From positions 62,001 to 126,000 of the forward strand of contig JWTM01000186.1 of NCBI GenBank assembly GCA_001749745.1: a DNA stretch of 64,000 nt, written 5' to 3'. Made by a program: the position numbers and the translations under genes. The notes beneath the pieces are model-generated. The model made no database searches, had not been told where the DNA came from, and saw only the letters and a list, made by a program, of their open reading frames with translations. Numbering within the stretch: position 1 is the first letter of the stretch; every line of letters starts with the position of its first letter. This document shows, piece by piece, positions 42,975 through 51,709 of this stretch. This stretch comes from Candidatus Marispirochaeta associata (GTDB lineage: Bacteria; Spirochaetota; Spirochaetia; JC444; Marispirochaetaceae).

Positions 42975-45703
42975 TTTCTAACTCCTTCATTTGATGGGGT
43001 AGAGAGATATCTATGCGTCCGCGAGAGTATCGCGGGTAGCAGCGTAAGGGAGGTGAGCAGGGCGGCCGCGGAACCCAGGAAGAGCAGGGTCCCCAGGGTC
43101 GCGATGCCCCGGAAGGTACCGATCGCCGCCAGGGAGCCGAAGCCGATCATGGTGGTCAAGGCCGCTAAGAGCACCGCCTTGCCGTAGCTCCCCAGGGCGG
43201 CCGAGGTAGAGGGGGAGGAGTCCATCCCGTGGATAATGTGGACGCTGTAGTCGATCCCGATGCCGAAGATCAGCGGCAGAGCCAGGATATTGACCATGTT
43301 CAGTTCGCTGATCCAGGCGTTGATCCCCATCATCCAGAGGACCCCCAAAGAGAGGTTGGCCAGGGCGAGCAGGGTGCGGGAGAGACTCCGAAAGACTAAC
43401 AAGAGAAGGATAAAGACTGCGGCGATCACCGCGACCCCCGCGGTTCCGGCGGCGCTCCTGATCTCCTCCGCCAGCACCAGGGCCAGGGGAATGGTGCCGG
43501 TGATGCGTCGGTCGATCTCGTGCATCCGTTCATCGAAGCGGAGCATCCCCGCCTTGGTTTCGATCGCGTCGGTGGGGTAGAGGGTGACCAGATAGGAGTC
43601 GCCGTCGGGGGCGATCATCTCCCGGCGTACCTCAGCAGGAAGCTCGGCCGCCGTCAGCGGCGTTCGGGGAGAGGTCATGCTCAGGAAGCGATTATAGGCG
43701 GCCTCGGCAAAGGCGGGATCGAGGAGGGCAAGTCTTTCGCCTCCCCGGGGCGATTCGATGCGGCTAATCAGTTTTTGAAAACTCTCCCGCCCCGATTCTC
43801 CCGTCTCGGCTCCGGCGATCTCCCGGATCATCGCGTCCCGGAGTTCGATAATGCGCCCCTCGGAGCCGTACTTGGCGACGCTGATATCGGCGATCTCGAT
43901 GATGTTCCACTCCAGCCGCTGCACCTCGTAGGCGAGATCCTCAATCGCGACCAGGGGCGACTCCTCAGGCGGGGCAATGTCGTCACGCCAGGCGGTCAGA
44001 AAGGCGTGGCGTTCCCGCTGCTCCCGGATTGAGGGAATATAGTCCGAGGGGGAGCTGACGTTGCTTACGATCCGTTCGTCCCGGAGCAGGTCGGTTAGGC
44101 GTCGCGCCTCTTCCAGGCTATCCACCGCCGCGAAGGATGGGAAGGGGGTCAGTTCGAAGGCCTCCATGATCAGCTCCTCGGTCGCCTTGGATGGCGTGCC
44201 CTGGGGGCCTATTTTGCGGATATCGATGCTGTAGCTGAGCCGGGGGAGCATCAGGATCGAGAAAAGGGAGAGGGCCGCCGCGCCGACGATGAGGGCGAGA
44301 AACACCGGACGCTTCTCGAGCCGAGTTCCCCAGCGTTCTATAAAGCGAAATTCGAGCCGCGCCCGCCGCCGGCCCGAGGGGGCGCCGCCCCAGGTGAGGA
44401 GCAGCAGCGGCAGAATCGTGAACATCGCCGCCAAAACCAGCAGGATGCCGGTTCCGGCTACGAAGCCGAACTGCCGGAAGGCGAGGGTCTTGGAGATCAT
44501 TAAGGCGTAGAAAGCGACCGCGGTGGTGACGGCGCCGACGGCGACCGGCCTTCCGGTGGTCGCCAGGGTGTGGGCCATCGCTTCGCTCGCCTTCATCCCC
44601 GACTCCCGGGCGTCGCCATAGCGGCTGACCAGATGAATCCCGAAATCGATGCCTAAGCCCACGAGCAGGGCTCCGAAGGAGCTGGTGATCATATTCAGTT
44701 GGCCGATCGTCAGGCCGATGACCCCCAGGTCGAGGAGGATTCCGACACCCAGCGCCGCCACGGCGAAGAGGATCGAACGCAGGTTGCTGAGGGCGAGGTA
44801 GAAGAGAAGTAGGATCACTATAAGCGCCGCCAGGGCGGGGTAGAGGGCGTCGAAGCCGAGGGCCTTCTCCTCGTCCGCCTCCTGGGCGACGTCGCCGGCG
44901 GCCCCGAAGGAGAGCTCCGGCCAGTCGTCGGAAGCGCTGAGCAGGTGCGCATCGATTCGCGCCATGGTGGAGCTCAGTTTCTCCCGGTCGGAGATCGTAA
45001 AGGTCGGGCTGATCTGCATCATCAGCACCGAATAGTCGGGACTAAAGAGGTAGCGGTCGCCGATGAAGAGGGCGTCCAGGAGCTCCTCGGCGGTCTCTTC
45101 CGCGTCCTGCTCCTCTCCGTCGATCCAGGCGCTCAACTTTTCGGCGAAGCCCTCGAAGCGTCGGAACATATCCAGGATCTCTTGCTCATCCGAGGGGGAG
45201 GAGACATCCTCGCCCCCTTCGTCGAGCCAGGCCGCCTCCAGGTTGTCGTTAAAGGCGGTAAGGAAGGGGAGGAGTCGGGTGTCCCGGCTCAAGGATCGCA
45301 CATCCTCAAGGTCGTCGATCTCGGTCAGGAGGAGGCCGTACTCCAGCAGAAACTCCCGGTCGATCTCCAGGTTTATGCTGCGGATATCCCCGGCGAGCTC
45401 CGGGTCGGCTTCGAGGTCCGCGGCCAGTTCGTGGGCGGCCCGGATCATCTCCTCCCGACGCTCCCGGGATCCCTCTACCGTAAGCAGGATGGCCGAGGTG
45501 CTGAACTCTTCATCGATCCGGTTGTAACTGGACACCATGAGATGATCCTCGGGCAGCATGTCCTGGATACTGGTGCTGACGCTAATGCGGCTCGCCCCCA
45601 AGAGGGCGCCCAGGGTCAGCAGCAGGACGCCGCCCAGCAGGATGTAGCGGTGTCGATGGAGGAACTCGGTGTACCCTAACCAGCGCTCAAATCGTCTACT
45701 CAT
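42971..45703 (-). CDS. RND/MMPL-family exporter
   Basis: A 910-residue inner-membrane protein with the duplicated MMPL layout. There are 12 hydrophobic segments in two sets, and periplasmic loops after segments 1 and 7. TM4-type motifs are LLVGLGIDFGIHLVSRYGDARE (near residue 350) and LIFGIGIDYSVHIIHGMD (near 835), whose GIDY/GIDF Asp are proton-relay candidates. The N-terminal loop has ISTSIQDMLPEDHLM. AAGGAG precedes the ATG at 45703. TetR-type operators lie just upstream. It likely exports lipids or hydrophobic compounds with the LolA-like protein. Confidence 0.93.
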   Translation of the reverse strand: MSRRFERWLGYTEFLHRHRYILLGGVLLLTLGALLGASRISVSTSIQDMLPEDHLMVSSYNRIDEEFSTSAILLTVEGSRERREEMIRAAHELAADLEADPELAGDIRSINLEIDREFLLEYGLLLTEIDDLEDVRSLSRDTRLLPFLTAFNDNLEAAWLDEGGEDVSSPSDEQEILDMFRRFEGFAEKLSAWIDGEEQDAEETAEELLDALFIGDRYLFSPDYSVLMMQISPTFTISDREKLSSTMARIDAHLLSASDDWPELSFGAAGDVAQEADEEKALGFDALYPALAALIVILLLFYLALSNLRSILFAVAALGVGILLDLGVIGLTIGQLNMITSSFGALLVGLGIDFGIHLVSRYGDARESGMKASEAMAHTLATTGRPVAVGAVTTAVAFYALMISKTLAFRQFGFVAGTGILLVLAAMFTILPLLLLTWGGAPSGRRRARLEFRFIERWGTRLEKRPVFLALIVGAAALSLFSILMLPRLSYSIDIRKIGPQGTPSKATEELIMEAFELTPFPSFAAVDSLEEARRLTDLLRDERIVSNVSSPSDYIPSIREQRERHAFLTAWRDDIAPPEESPLVAIEDLAYEVQRLEWNIIEIADISVAKYGSEGRIIELRDAMIREIAGAETGESGRESFQKLISRIESPRGGERLALLDPAFAEAAYNRFLSMTSPRTPLTAAELPAEVRREMIAPDGDSYLVTLYPTDAIETKAGMLRFDERMHEIDRRITGTIPLALVLAEEIRSAAGTAGVAVIAAVFILLLLVFRSLSRTLLALANLSLGVLWMMGINAWISELNMVNILALPLIFGIGIDYSVHIIHGMDSSPSTSAALGSYGKAVLLAALTTMIGFGSLAAIGTFRGIATLGTLLFLGSAAALLTSLTLLPAILSRTHRYLSTPSNEGVRK

Positions 45704-45717
45704 CTTTCACTCCTTCC

Positions 45718-45789
45718 AACTAAATAGTTAGTTAATTGTGACTTAAATAAACGGTTGGTTAATTTTAGTTCAAATAAACAGTTAGTTAA
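45718..45789. promoter_or_regulatory. Three operator-like repeats with 27-bp period upstream of exporter
   Basis: Eighteen-base copies at 45718-45735, 45745-45762 and 45772-45789 share AAATAAAC-x-GTT-x-GTTAA, the first diverged at its left end. Spacers are also similar, so the unit is 27 bp. A fourth copy lies at the tetR promoter (46461-46478). On the minus strand TTGAAC and TTATTT, 17 nt apart, are embedded in the repeats and may form the exporter promoter. The set is most likely bound by the TetR protein at 45828. Confidence 0.75.
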
Positions 45790-45827
45790 ATCGAGGTTCG
45801 TCAATAAGGGATTAGTAGGCCTATACA

Positions 45828-46445
45828 TTACTTCTCCTCTGTCTGGTGTGAACGAAGATGGGTCGTCTCGATGCTGCGCATGAAGTAGGTGTCAAGCTCC
45901 TCGGGATCGACCTTCAGCAATTGGGCTACATCCTCTTTAAAGAGGATATAGCAGACAAAGGGGATCATCCCCGTGAAGAACTCGGTTACCGCCCACTGGG
46001 TACGGTCCGCGTCGGTATGAAAACCGTGCTCCTGCATCTTATCGACCACGTCCGCGGCGCGGCCGTCCAGATAGATGCGCGCCAGTTCGAGGATCGGCTT
46101 CTCCCCCTCATTCTTGACGCTCTCCATCATCAAGATGCGCAGGATATCTCGGTAAGGCTCGAAGAAGTGGAGCAGCCGGTGGTAGAAGTCGGCGAACCCT
46201 TCCGGGTTATGGGCGATATCGGTCTTGGCGAGCTTCTCGAACTCCAGGGTCGTAAAACCCTTGTTGATCAGCCGCTCATAGAGCGCGCTAAGGAGGCCCT
46301 GCTTGCTCTTGAAATAGTAGTAGAGGAGGGCTTTGTTTACCCCGGCCTCCTTGGCGATCTGATCGACCCGGGCGCCGTTGAAACCCTTGGCGGCAAACTC
46401 CTTCTCCGCGGCCTTGAGAATCAGATCCTGAACATCTTCGGGCAT
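45828..46445 (-). CDS. TetR-family transcriptional regulator
   Basis: A 205-residue repressor. The N-terminal helix-turn-helix is ILKAAEKEFAAKGFNGARVDQIAKEAGVNKALLYYYFKSK, split here only by the wing-free TetR turn (residues 9-50). The helical C-terminus binds an unknown ligand. AGGAG lies 10 nt before the ATG. The gene is directly upstream of the exporter operon on the same strand, separated by 124 bp that hold three repeats; a matching site covers its own transcription start, so it represses both itself and the exporter. Confidence 0.92.
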   Translation of the reverse strand: MPEDVQDLILKAAEKEFAAKGFNGARVDQIAKEAGVNKALLYYYFKSKQGLLSALYERLINKGFTTLEFEKLAKTDIAHNPEGFADFYHRLLHFFEPYRDILRILMMESVKNEGEKPILELARIYLDGRAADVVDKMQEHGFHTDADRTQWAVTEFFTGMIPFVCYILFKEDVAQLLKVDPEELDTYFMRSIETTHLRSHQTEEK

Positions 46446-46460
46446 CGCTGCTTGGCTCCT

Positions 46461-46506
46461 AAATAACCGTTTAGTTAAAAATAGTCCTGATTTGAGTATT
46501 TGTCAA
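46461..46506 (-). promoter_or_regulatory. Promoter and operator of tetR
   Basis: On the minus strand TTGACA (46501-46506), a 17-nt spacer and TATTTT (46478-46483), followed at once by the repeat AAATAACCGTTTAGTTAA (46461-46478). The repeat matches the three sites before the exporter gene and would cover the transcription start, consistent with autorepression. Confidence 0.75.
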
Positions 46507-46554
46507 GGGTGATGCAGTAGTTTATCCGGTGCCGGATGGGAATAGGGATCCTTC

Positions 46555-46613
46555 TTGATCAATTCCATTACTCATGCCATACTTAGAAATACTGCGTGCT
46601 CGAGCACGCAGTA
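46555..46613 (+). promoter_or_regulatory. Promoter and 24-bp palindromic operator of UroD-like/LacI operon
   Basis: TTGATC (46555-46560), a 17-nt spacer and CATACT (46578-46583). It is followed by a perfect 24-bp palindrome (46590-46613) whose left half is TACTGCGTGCTC. The centre is CpG, as in LacI-family operators, and the site covers the expected start of transcription. The LacI protein at 47714 is the obvious ligand. Confidence 0.8.
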
Positions 46614-46625
46614 CGAGGAGAGAGC

Positions 46626-47717
46626 ATGGAGACCAGCACGACAATCAAGGGCTTAGAGACAAAACCGGACTATGAGCGCTGTATAGAGCGTATTTATGCT
46701 TGGTATGAACAGGAGATCATCGACCGTCCACCGGTCCGTTTCCATCGGCATAACGCCCAGTTCGAGGGGATAGAGACCGACGCTGCCCGCTGGGCGAGTC
46801 AGCGCGAGAAGTGGTTCGATGCCGATTATCAGCTGGAGGCCTTCGAGAAAAGTCTCGAGATAAGTCGCTTCACTGCCGAGACCTTCCCGGTATATATGCC
46901 TAACCTCGGCCCGGATATCTACGCCGCCTATTACGGGGTGGAGCTCGAGTTCGGCGAAACCACCTCCTGGAGTCATGAGATCTTGAATGAGTGGTCGATG
47001 CTGGATGATATCTTCCTGAACAGGGAGTCCGTCTATTATAAAGGTATTGAAGAACTTACCCGACGGGCGCTGGAATCCTGCGCCAATCGCTATTGGGTGG
47101 GTTACACCGATCTGCACCCGGGAATGGATTGTGCCTCCGCTCTCCGGGGGAATGCTCAGCTCTGCATGGATCTCTACGATGCCCCGGAGCAGGTTCATAA
47201 GCTGCTAGACCTCTCGATTCGGGAATTCCCGGGAGTTTTCGATACCTACCATGAACTGCTCCGATCACATGGACAGCCCTCTGTTTCGTGGATGAATATC
47301 CCCTCCTATGGAAAGTTCCATATTCCCAGTAACGATTTTTCGGCTATGATATCGAGCGAACAGTTTGAGGAGTTTTGTTTGCCGATTCATACACGAGAGA
47401 TCGCCGGGATGACCCATAATGTGTTCCATGTAGACGGTCCCGGCGTTGCAAGGCATATCGACTATCTTCTCGAGCTCGATGAGATCCACGGGATTCAGTG
47501 GGTCCAGGGCGTTGGTGAGGATTATCCGATTCTGCAGTGGGTTGAGCTCATCCGTAAGGTACAAGGAGCAGGGAAGGGTATAATCGTCGACCTGGCCCCG
47601 GAGGATTTGGATCAATTCATGGACGCGGTCTCTCCCGAAGGGATCTTCCTCTGGATCAATGCTGAAACAGCTGCTGAGGAGGAGAGCATTTTGCAGAGAC
47701 TGATGCGCTGGCGATGA
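46626..47717 (+). CDS. UroD-like (uroporphyrinogen decarboxylase-family) protein without Cys ligands
   Basis: A 363-residue cytoplasmic TIM-barrel protein related to uroporphyrinogen decarboxylase and cobalamin-type methyltransferases (COG0407 group). Recognisable stretches are LGPDIYAAYYGVELEFGETTSW, YTDLHPGMDCASALRGNAQL and VFHVDGPGVARHIDYLLELDEIHGIQWVQG, each read as separate motifs. The HxCG zinc site of MtaA-type enzymes is here HVDG, so it is unlikely to be a zinc methyltransferase; the porphyrin-binding Arg set is not evident either. GAGGAG precedes ATG 46626. It overlaps the LacI gene by 4 bp. Sugar-operon UroD-like proteins have no established activity. Confidence 0.75.
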   Translation: METSTTIKGLETKPDYERCIERIYAWYEQEIIDRPPVRFHRHNAQFEGIETDAARWASQREKWFDADYQLEAFEKSLEISRFTAETFPVYMPNLGPDIYAAYYGVELEFGETTSWSHEILNEWSMLDDIFLNRESVYYKGIEELTRRALESCANRYWVGYTDLHPGMDCASALRGNAQLCMDLYDAPEQVHKLLDLSIREFPGVFDTYHELLRSHGQPSVSWMNIPSYGKFHIPSNDFSAMISSEQFEEFCLPIHTREIAGMTHNVFHVDGPGVARHIDYLLELDEIHGIQWVQGVGEDYPILQWVELIRKVQGAGKGIIVDLAPEDLDQFMDAVSPEGIFLWINAETAAEEESILQRLMRWR

Positions 47718-48787
47718 GCGACAAGCGCGTAACGATCAATGATATCGCCCGGGCGCTGGAGATCTCCCGGGGAACGGTAGACCGGGCCATGCATAACCGA
47801 GGCCGTATCGACGCAGATACTCGTGAGATGATTCTGGCCAAGGCAGAGGAGCTGGGATATAAGCCGAATAAGGTTGGCAGAATTCTTGCGTCGAAGGGAA
47901 CGCGAACTATTACGGTAATGATGCCCCGCTTGCCGGAGTTCTTCTTCGCTGAGCTTGCCCGGGGGCTGGAGGAAGGGATCCTCCTCCATGAGGAAGCGGG
48001 CTTTGCTTTGGATTGCCGCTTCACCGAGCGCCACGATTTAAAGGCTCAAAGAGCCGGCCTTAAATCTTTGCTCGATAATCCGCCCAGCGGTCTTGTCATC
48101 GCTCCGGCCCATGCCAGTGAGTTGAACCGCTACCTGCAAGAGTTGACGGCCGCGGGTATCCCGGTGATCTGCATAAACACAGATGCCCCGGACTCCGGCC
48201 GGCTGACCTTTATCGGTCATGATCTGGCAGCCTCAGGCCGTACTGCAGCGGAGATCCTGGGCAAGGCAATCCGGGGGCCGGCCAAGCTGGGGGTTGTTAC
48301 CGGGTTTCCCGAACTTGCCGCGCATCAGGAACGGCTTGAAGGCTTCCGCCGAGAGCTTCAGGAAAGCCACCCTCGGTTGAGCCTGGCCTGGGTTGAGATC
48401 TGCCGGGATGATCCGGAACAGGCGGCTAAGCTTGCAGCAGAGCACTTGCGGCAGGAAAAGTATATCGCCGGGATTTTCGCGGTCAGCGGGGCGGCGACCC
48501 TCGGGCTCTGCCGGGCACTAGCCGGGTTTCCGGCGGGGGAGAGTCCCATGGCCGTGGGGACCGATTACAGCCCTGAGATCGCTGACTATCTGCGCACCGG
48601 ACTGTTGTTCGCCGCTCTCGATCAGGACCCCCACGCCCAGGGCTATTATGCGATCCAGGCCCTCTACCGCTACTGGTTCGAGGATATGCGCGACTTCCTA
48701 AGCTCTTATCACACCCAGGTAAATCTGCTTCTCAAGAATACCCTCTCCCGGTCTATCCCCGAGAGGAATCCGCTCTACCGGCTTTAA
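47714..48787 (+). CDS. LacI-family transcriptional regulator
   Basis: A 357-residue repressor: helix-turn-helix VTINDIARALEISRGTVDRAM and hinge helix NKVGRILASKG, then a binding-protein-like effector domain (IPVICINTDAPDSGRLTFIG, SGRTAAEILGKAI, AGIFAVSGAATLGLCRAL). The domain is like those that bind ribose-type sugars. It overlaps the UroD-like gene by the ATGA tetranucleotide. It likely represses its own operon through the 24-bp palindrome at 46590-46613 and may also touch the convergent importer operon. Confidence 0.92.
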   Translation: MSDKRVTINDIARALEISRGTVDRAMHNRGRIDADTREMILAKAEELGYKPNKVGRILASKGTRTITVMMPRLPEFFFAELARGLEEGILLHEEAGFALDCRFTERHDLKAQRAGLKSLLDNPPSGLVIAPAHASELNRYLQELTAAGIPVICINTDAPDSGRLTFIGHDLAASGRTAAEILGKAIRGPAKLGVVTGFPELAAHQERLEGFRRELQESHPRLSLAWVEICRDDPEQAAKLAAEHLRQEKYIAGIFAVSGAATLGLCRALAGFPAGESPMAVGTDYSPEIADYLRTGLLFAALDQDPHAQGYYAIQALYRYWFEDMRDFLSSYHTQVNLLLKNTLSRSIPERNPLYRL

Positions 48788-48795
48788 CTCTCGTG

Positions 48796-49818
48796 CTAGC
48801 TCCGGTAGCCCTCTTGGGCCTGAACCTTGTCGATGAAGGTAAGCATGTTTTCCAGGGAGACATCCCCCTCCACTGCATGACTGGGCGAGAAGACAAGTCC
48901 GCCTTGCTTGCCGAGTTCCAATAAGCGGGTAGACTCGGCGGCTACATCCTCGCTGCTGCCGAAGGGAAGGGTCTTTTGCGTGGAGAGTCCTCCCCAGAAA
49001 GCCAGCTTTCCTCGATGTTCAGCGATCAAAGCGGCGCAGTCCATTACCTCCGGCTGGAAGGGATTGAAGCAGCTCAGGCCGATTTCGATTAAATCGCCAA
49101 AGAGTTCATCCACCTTTCCGCAGGAGTGAATTATCACCCTTTTGCCGGCGGCTGTTACGGTCTCGTACATTCGTTTAAGTTCGGGCTTGATGAATTCCCG
49201 CCAGAGATCAGGGCCCATGATCAGACTGGTCTGTTGTCCCCAGTCGTCGCCGAAATAGACTGCATCGATATCATAACTCAGTGCCTTCTCCACTTGGCGA
49301 ATGTTATAATCGGCAATCTTGCTGAAGAGTTCCCGGACAAAATCGGGATTGACGTAGAAATCCATCAGCAGGTTCTCTATGCCCCGTAAAGACCAGGCCC
49401 GCTCATAGAGACTGAATCCAATGCAGAAAACCCGGTAGGCCTCGGGATCGCCCGCGATCTTAGTGGGAATATCCTGAAAAAAGCGCTCGTCCAATGGATC
49501 GGGAAAGCTGTAGTTGCTGAGCTCGGGTTCACTCAATACTACCGCTTCCGGAAGGCCGATATCCTTCTCTACGCTTCGGTCCCAAACGACGCCGAAGAGG
49601 TCTTCAAAACGGTTATCTCCCAGGTCGGTAAAGAAACCAATATCGCTTCCGAGTTCCACAAAGTGGTTATTAATGCGGGATTCCCAGTCAGGCCCGTAGT
49701 GCTGCTCCAGTTTTGCGGCAGCCTCCACAGTGAACCGGAACGACCACGGAACGTAGGGAGGCGTTTCTCCCGCCAGAACTGAGGCCACTATTTCCCGTTT
49801 ACTCATCTTTTTAGACAT
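48796..49818 (-). CDS. UroD-like (uroporphyrinogen decarboxylase-family) protein
   Basis: A 340-residue TIM-barrel protein of the UroD/methyltransferase superfamily. It contains VPWSFRFTVEAAAKLEQHYG, VYFGDDWGQQTSLIMGP, VIIHSCGKVDELFGDLIEIGL and FWGGLSTQKTLPFGSSEDV. HSCG gives a His and Cys of the zinc site, but the third ligand position reads FSPSHAVEGD, with Ser in place of Cys. AGGAG precedes ATG 49818; a longer frame from 49980 would overlap the AraC gene. It is the last gene of the Rbs-type importer operon. It may process the imported compound, but no reaction is known. Confidence 0.8.
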   Translation of the reverse strand: MSKKMSKREIVASVLAGETPPYVPWSFRFTVEAAAKLEQHYGPDWESRINNHFVELGSDIGFFTDLGDNRFEDLFGVVWDRSVEKDIGLPEAVVLSEPELSNYSFPDPLDERFFQDIPTKIAGDPEAYRVFCIGFSLYERAWSLRGIENLLMDFYVNPDFVRELFSKIADYNIRQVEKALSYDIDAVYFGDDWGQQTSLIMGPDLWREFIKPELKRMYETVTAAGKRVIIHSCGKVDELFGDLIEIGLSCFNPFQPEVMDCAALIAEHRGKLAFWGGLSTQKTLPFGSSEDVAAESTRLLELGKQGGLVFSPSHAVEGDVSLENMLTFIDKVQAQEGYRS

Positions 49819-49888
49819 AGCTTCGCTCCTTGTCTCTTGTATGGTTTTATTGTAGTTCAGGTTCTTAAGCCCGAGGTGGATTATCCTG

Positions 49889-50737
49889 CTATCCTGGTGG
49901 AGATAGATGTCGGCGTCTAAAGCTCTCGGGGGAGTCGCCGAACTCACGTTTAAAGAGTCGGCTAAAATAACGGGGATCATTGAATCCCGAATCTAGGGCG
50001 ATCCGTTTAATTGGGTGCGTGCTCTTGACCAGCCGGGAGCGTGCGTGGCTTAGCCGGTAGGATCGGCTGAGCTCGGTAAAGGTCGTATTGAGTTCATCCT
50101 TCAGCAAATGTGAGAGGCGAGAGGGACTCAGGTTCAGGAGTGCTGCGGCGTCCTCAATGCGGGGAAACATCCCCGGTGACTGCTCCAAGGCGCTTAACAG
50201 TTTTCCCAGGCGCGCGTCATGTTTGATCTGAATTAATGAGCGCTCGGTTATGAGGTTCATCAAGTCGTGAAAGAGCTCGATAATACGGCTCAGTTCATTG
50301 GCCCGTTTTATCGGGAGCTCTTCGAAGGCCTTCTGTAATTCCAGGGTCTGTTGTATAGGTTCGGTAGCGAGAAAGGGGAGGGAGGGCACCCGCTTACGGG
50401 TTCTTATCTGTCCGATCATTACAAAGGCCAGGAGGGTCGATTCATGGTAGAGGGGCAGAATCGCCTCCTCTAGGCCGGCATGACAGGTATAGACGCTGGG
50501 GCTCTGGCTCTCCAGGGCTTTGCCCCGGGCATGGCAGTCCTGCTCCCTGCACGCTGATTCCCCCGCAGCGGATAGGCGGATTAGGCGGCAATAGCTGCAT
50601 AGATCCTGGTTGCAGCCGACCTTCACCTCTTCCCCTTCGGGGGTATACAAGGCGATCCGTATCTGGAAGAGGGTCGTGAAGTTGTTGAATATGCGTTGTA
50701 CATCCTGATGCAGGAGAAATGATAATCCGCTCTGCAT
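49889..50737 (-). CDS. AraC-family regulator with PocR sensory domain
   Basis: A 282-residue regulator. Residues 1-160 are a PocR domain, with the characteristic Cys pattern CNQDLCSYCRLIR, GESACREQDCHARGKA and YTCHAGLEEAILPL. The C-terminus holds two AraC helix-turn-helices (IEDAAALLNLSPSRLSHLLK and IKRIALDSGFNDPRYFSRLFKREFG). PocR domains sense small organic ligands (for example propanediol-type). It lies 2 bp after the membrane-anchored binding protein, within the importer operon, and probably activates it. Confidence 0.9.
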   Translation of the reverse strand: MQSGLSFLLHQDVQRIFNNFTTLFQIRIALYTPEGEEVKVGCNQDLCSYCRLIRLSAAGESACREQDCHARGKALESQSPSVYTCHAGLEEAILPLYHESTLLAFVMIGQIRTRKRVPSLPFLATEPIQQTLELQKAFEELPIKRANELSRIIELFHDLMNLITERSLIQIKHDARLGKLLSALEQSPGMFPRIEDAAALLNLSPSRLSHLLKDELNTTFTELSRSYRLSHARSRLVKSTHPIKRIALDSGFNDPRYFSRLFKREFGDSPESFRRRHLSPPG

Positions 50738-50739
50738 AA

Positions 50740-51693
50740 TTAGTAGGCCTCGATATTCTTCCAGGTAACAGGAATCATCGGGATCTCTATGACCTCGTCG
50801 ATCGGTCCCTCCTCCAGCACCTTCACGGTGACGTCGATTATCTGGCGCCCGGTACCGTAGGGGTCTATGTCGACGGTCCCCCGGAACATCGAGCGGGGCT
50901 CCTTCATTTTACTGATCGCTTCGCTGGTTGCATCCAAACCGACGACACAGTAGCGTGAGGGATCCTTGACCATTCCCTGAAGGACTGCCAACGCGCCAAG
51001 AGCAGCGCCGTCATTGATAGCGGCGATAACCTCGATATCCGGGTGCGCCTTCATAATCCGCTGAGCCTCTTCAAAGCCCGACTGAGGCGTGTTGGCCGAT
51101 CCGTAGGCGACAATGTCCACCCTGGGGGCAATGGCCCGAATCCCGTCCTCGATCCCCTGGGCCCGTTCGGCCAGGGGGGTAATTTGTTCATGCCCGATAA
51201 CGGCGGTCTTGGCGTATCCATCCAATACATCCCGCACCCAGGTGCCGGCGATGATGCCTCCGGCGTAGCCGAATTCGTACTCGTCGATGTTGATGTTGGC
51301 ATCGCTACCGGGGATAGCCTGGTTCGGATTTATAAAGGGGATCCCTGACTGCTGAGATTTCTTGCGTAAGGGAATACACGGCTCTATGGCTACGGGGCTG
51401 CAGATTATTGCATCCGGCTTAAGGCGGATGGCTCTTTCCAGGGCTTCGACCTGAAGGGATTCGTTTGACTGAGCGTCGTGCACTTCAAGCTTGATTCCTA
51501 ATTCCGATGCTCGGTCGACAGCTCCGTTTCGAACCGCGATGAAGTAGGGATTCGAAAGATCCTGTAGGGTATAAAAGAGTGTGTAAGGCTTCCTCTCAAG
51601 ACTCTGGGTGGGGCGGGAGTTAATAATGAGAAGAAGGGTTGCCGCCAAAAGAATTGGCGGCAGGATAATCAATAATAGTTTACGCCGTTTCAT
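50740..51693 (-). CDS. Membrane-anchored sugar-binding protein (paralogue of 54215-55147)
   Basis: A 317-residue Peripla_BP_4 protein. Residues 6-25 form one hydrophobic segment (LLLIILPPILLAATLLLII) with no lipobox or cleavage site, so it is probably membrane-tethered. The rest closely tracks the soluble binding protein of the same operon: NPYFIAVRNGAVDRASELGI, AIICSPVAIEPC, GIPFINPNQAIPGSDANIN, FRGTVDIDPYGTGRQIIDVT. It follows the permease and precedes the PocR-AraC gene by 2 bp. Two binding proteins in one operon suggests a sensor or alternative-affinity role for this one, perhaps feeding the YesM-like kinase encoded divergently. Confidence 0.87.
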   Translation of the reverse strand: MKRRKLLLIILPPILLAATLLLIINSRPTQSLERKPYTLFYTLQDLSNPYFIAVRNGAVDRASELGIKLEVHDAQSNESLQVEALERAIRLKPDAIICSPVAIEPCIPLRKKSQQSGIPFINPNQAIPGSDANINIDEYEFGYAGGIIAGTWVRDVLDGYAKTAVIGHEQITPLAERAQGIEDGIRAIAPRVDIVAYGSANTPQSGFEEAQRIMKAHPDIEVIAAINDGAALGALAVLQGMVKDPSRYCVVGLDATSEAISKMKEPRSMFRGTVDIDPYGTGRQIIDVTVKVLEEGPIDEVIEIPMIPVTWKNIEAY

Positions 51694-51709
51694 TGCCGCA
51701 GGTAGTATA

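Noticed and set aside
45718..45789. CRISPR-like short repeats
   Set aside because: Only three AT-rich copies with 9-bp spacers that are themselves similar; no cas genes; better explained as regulator binding sites.
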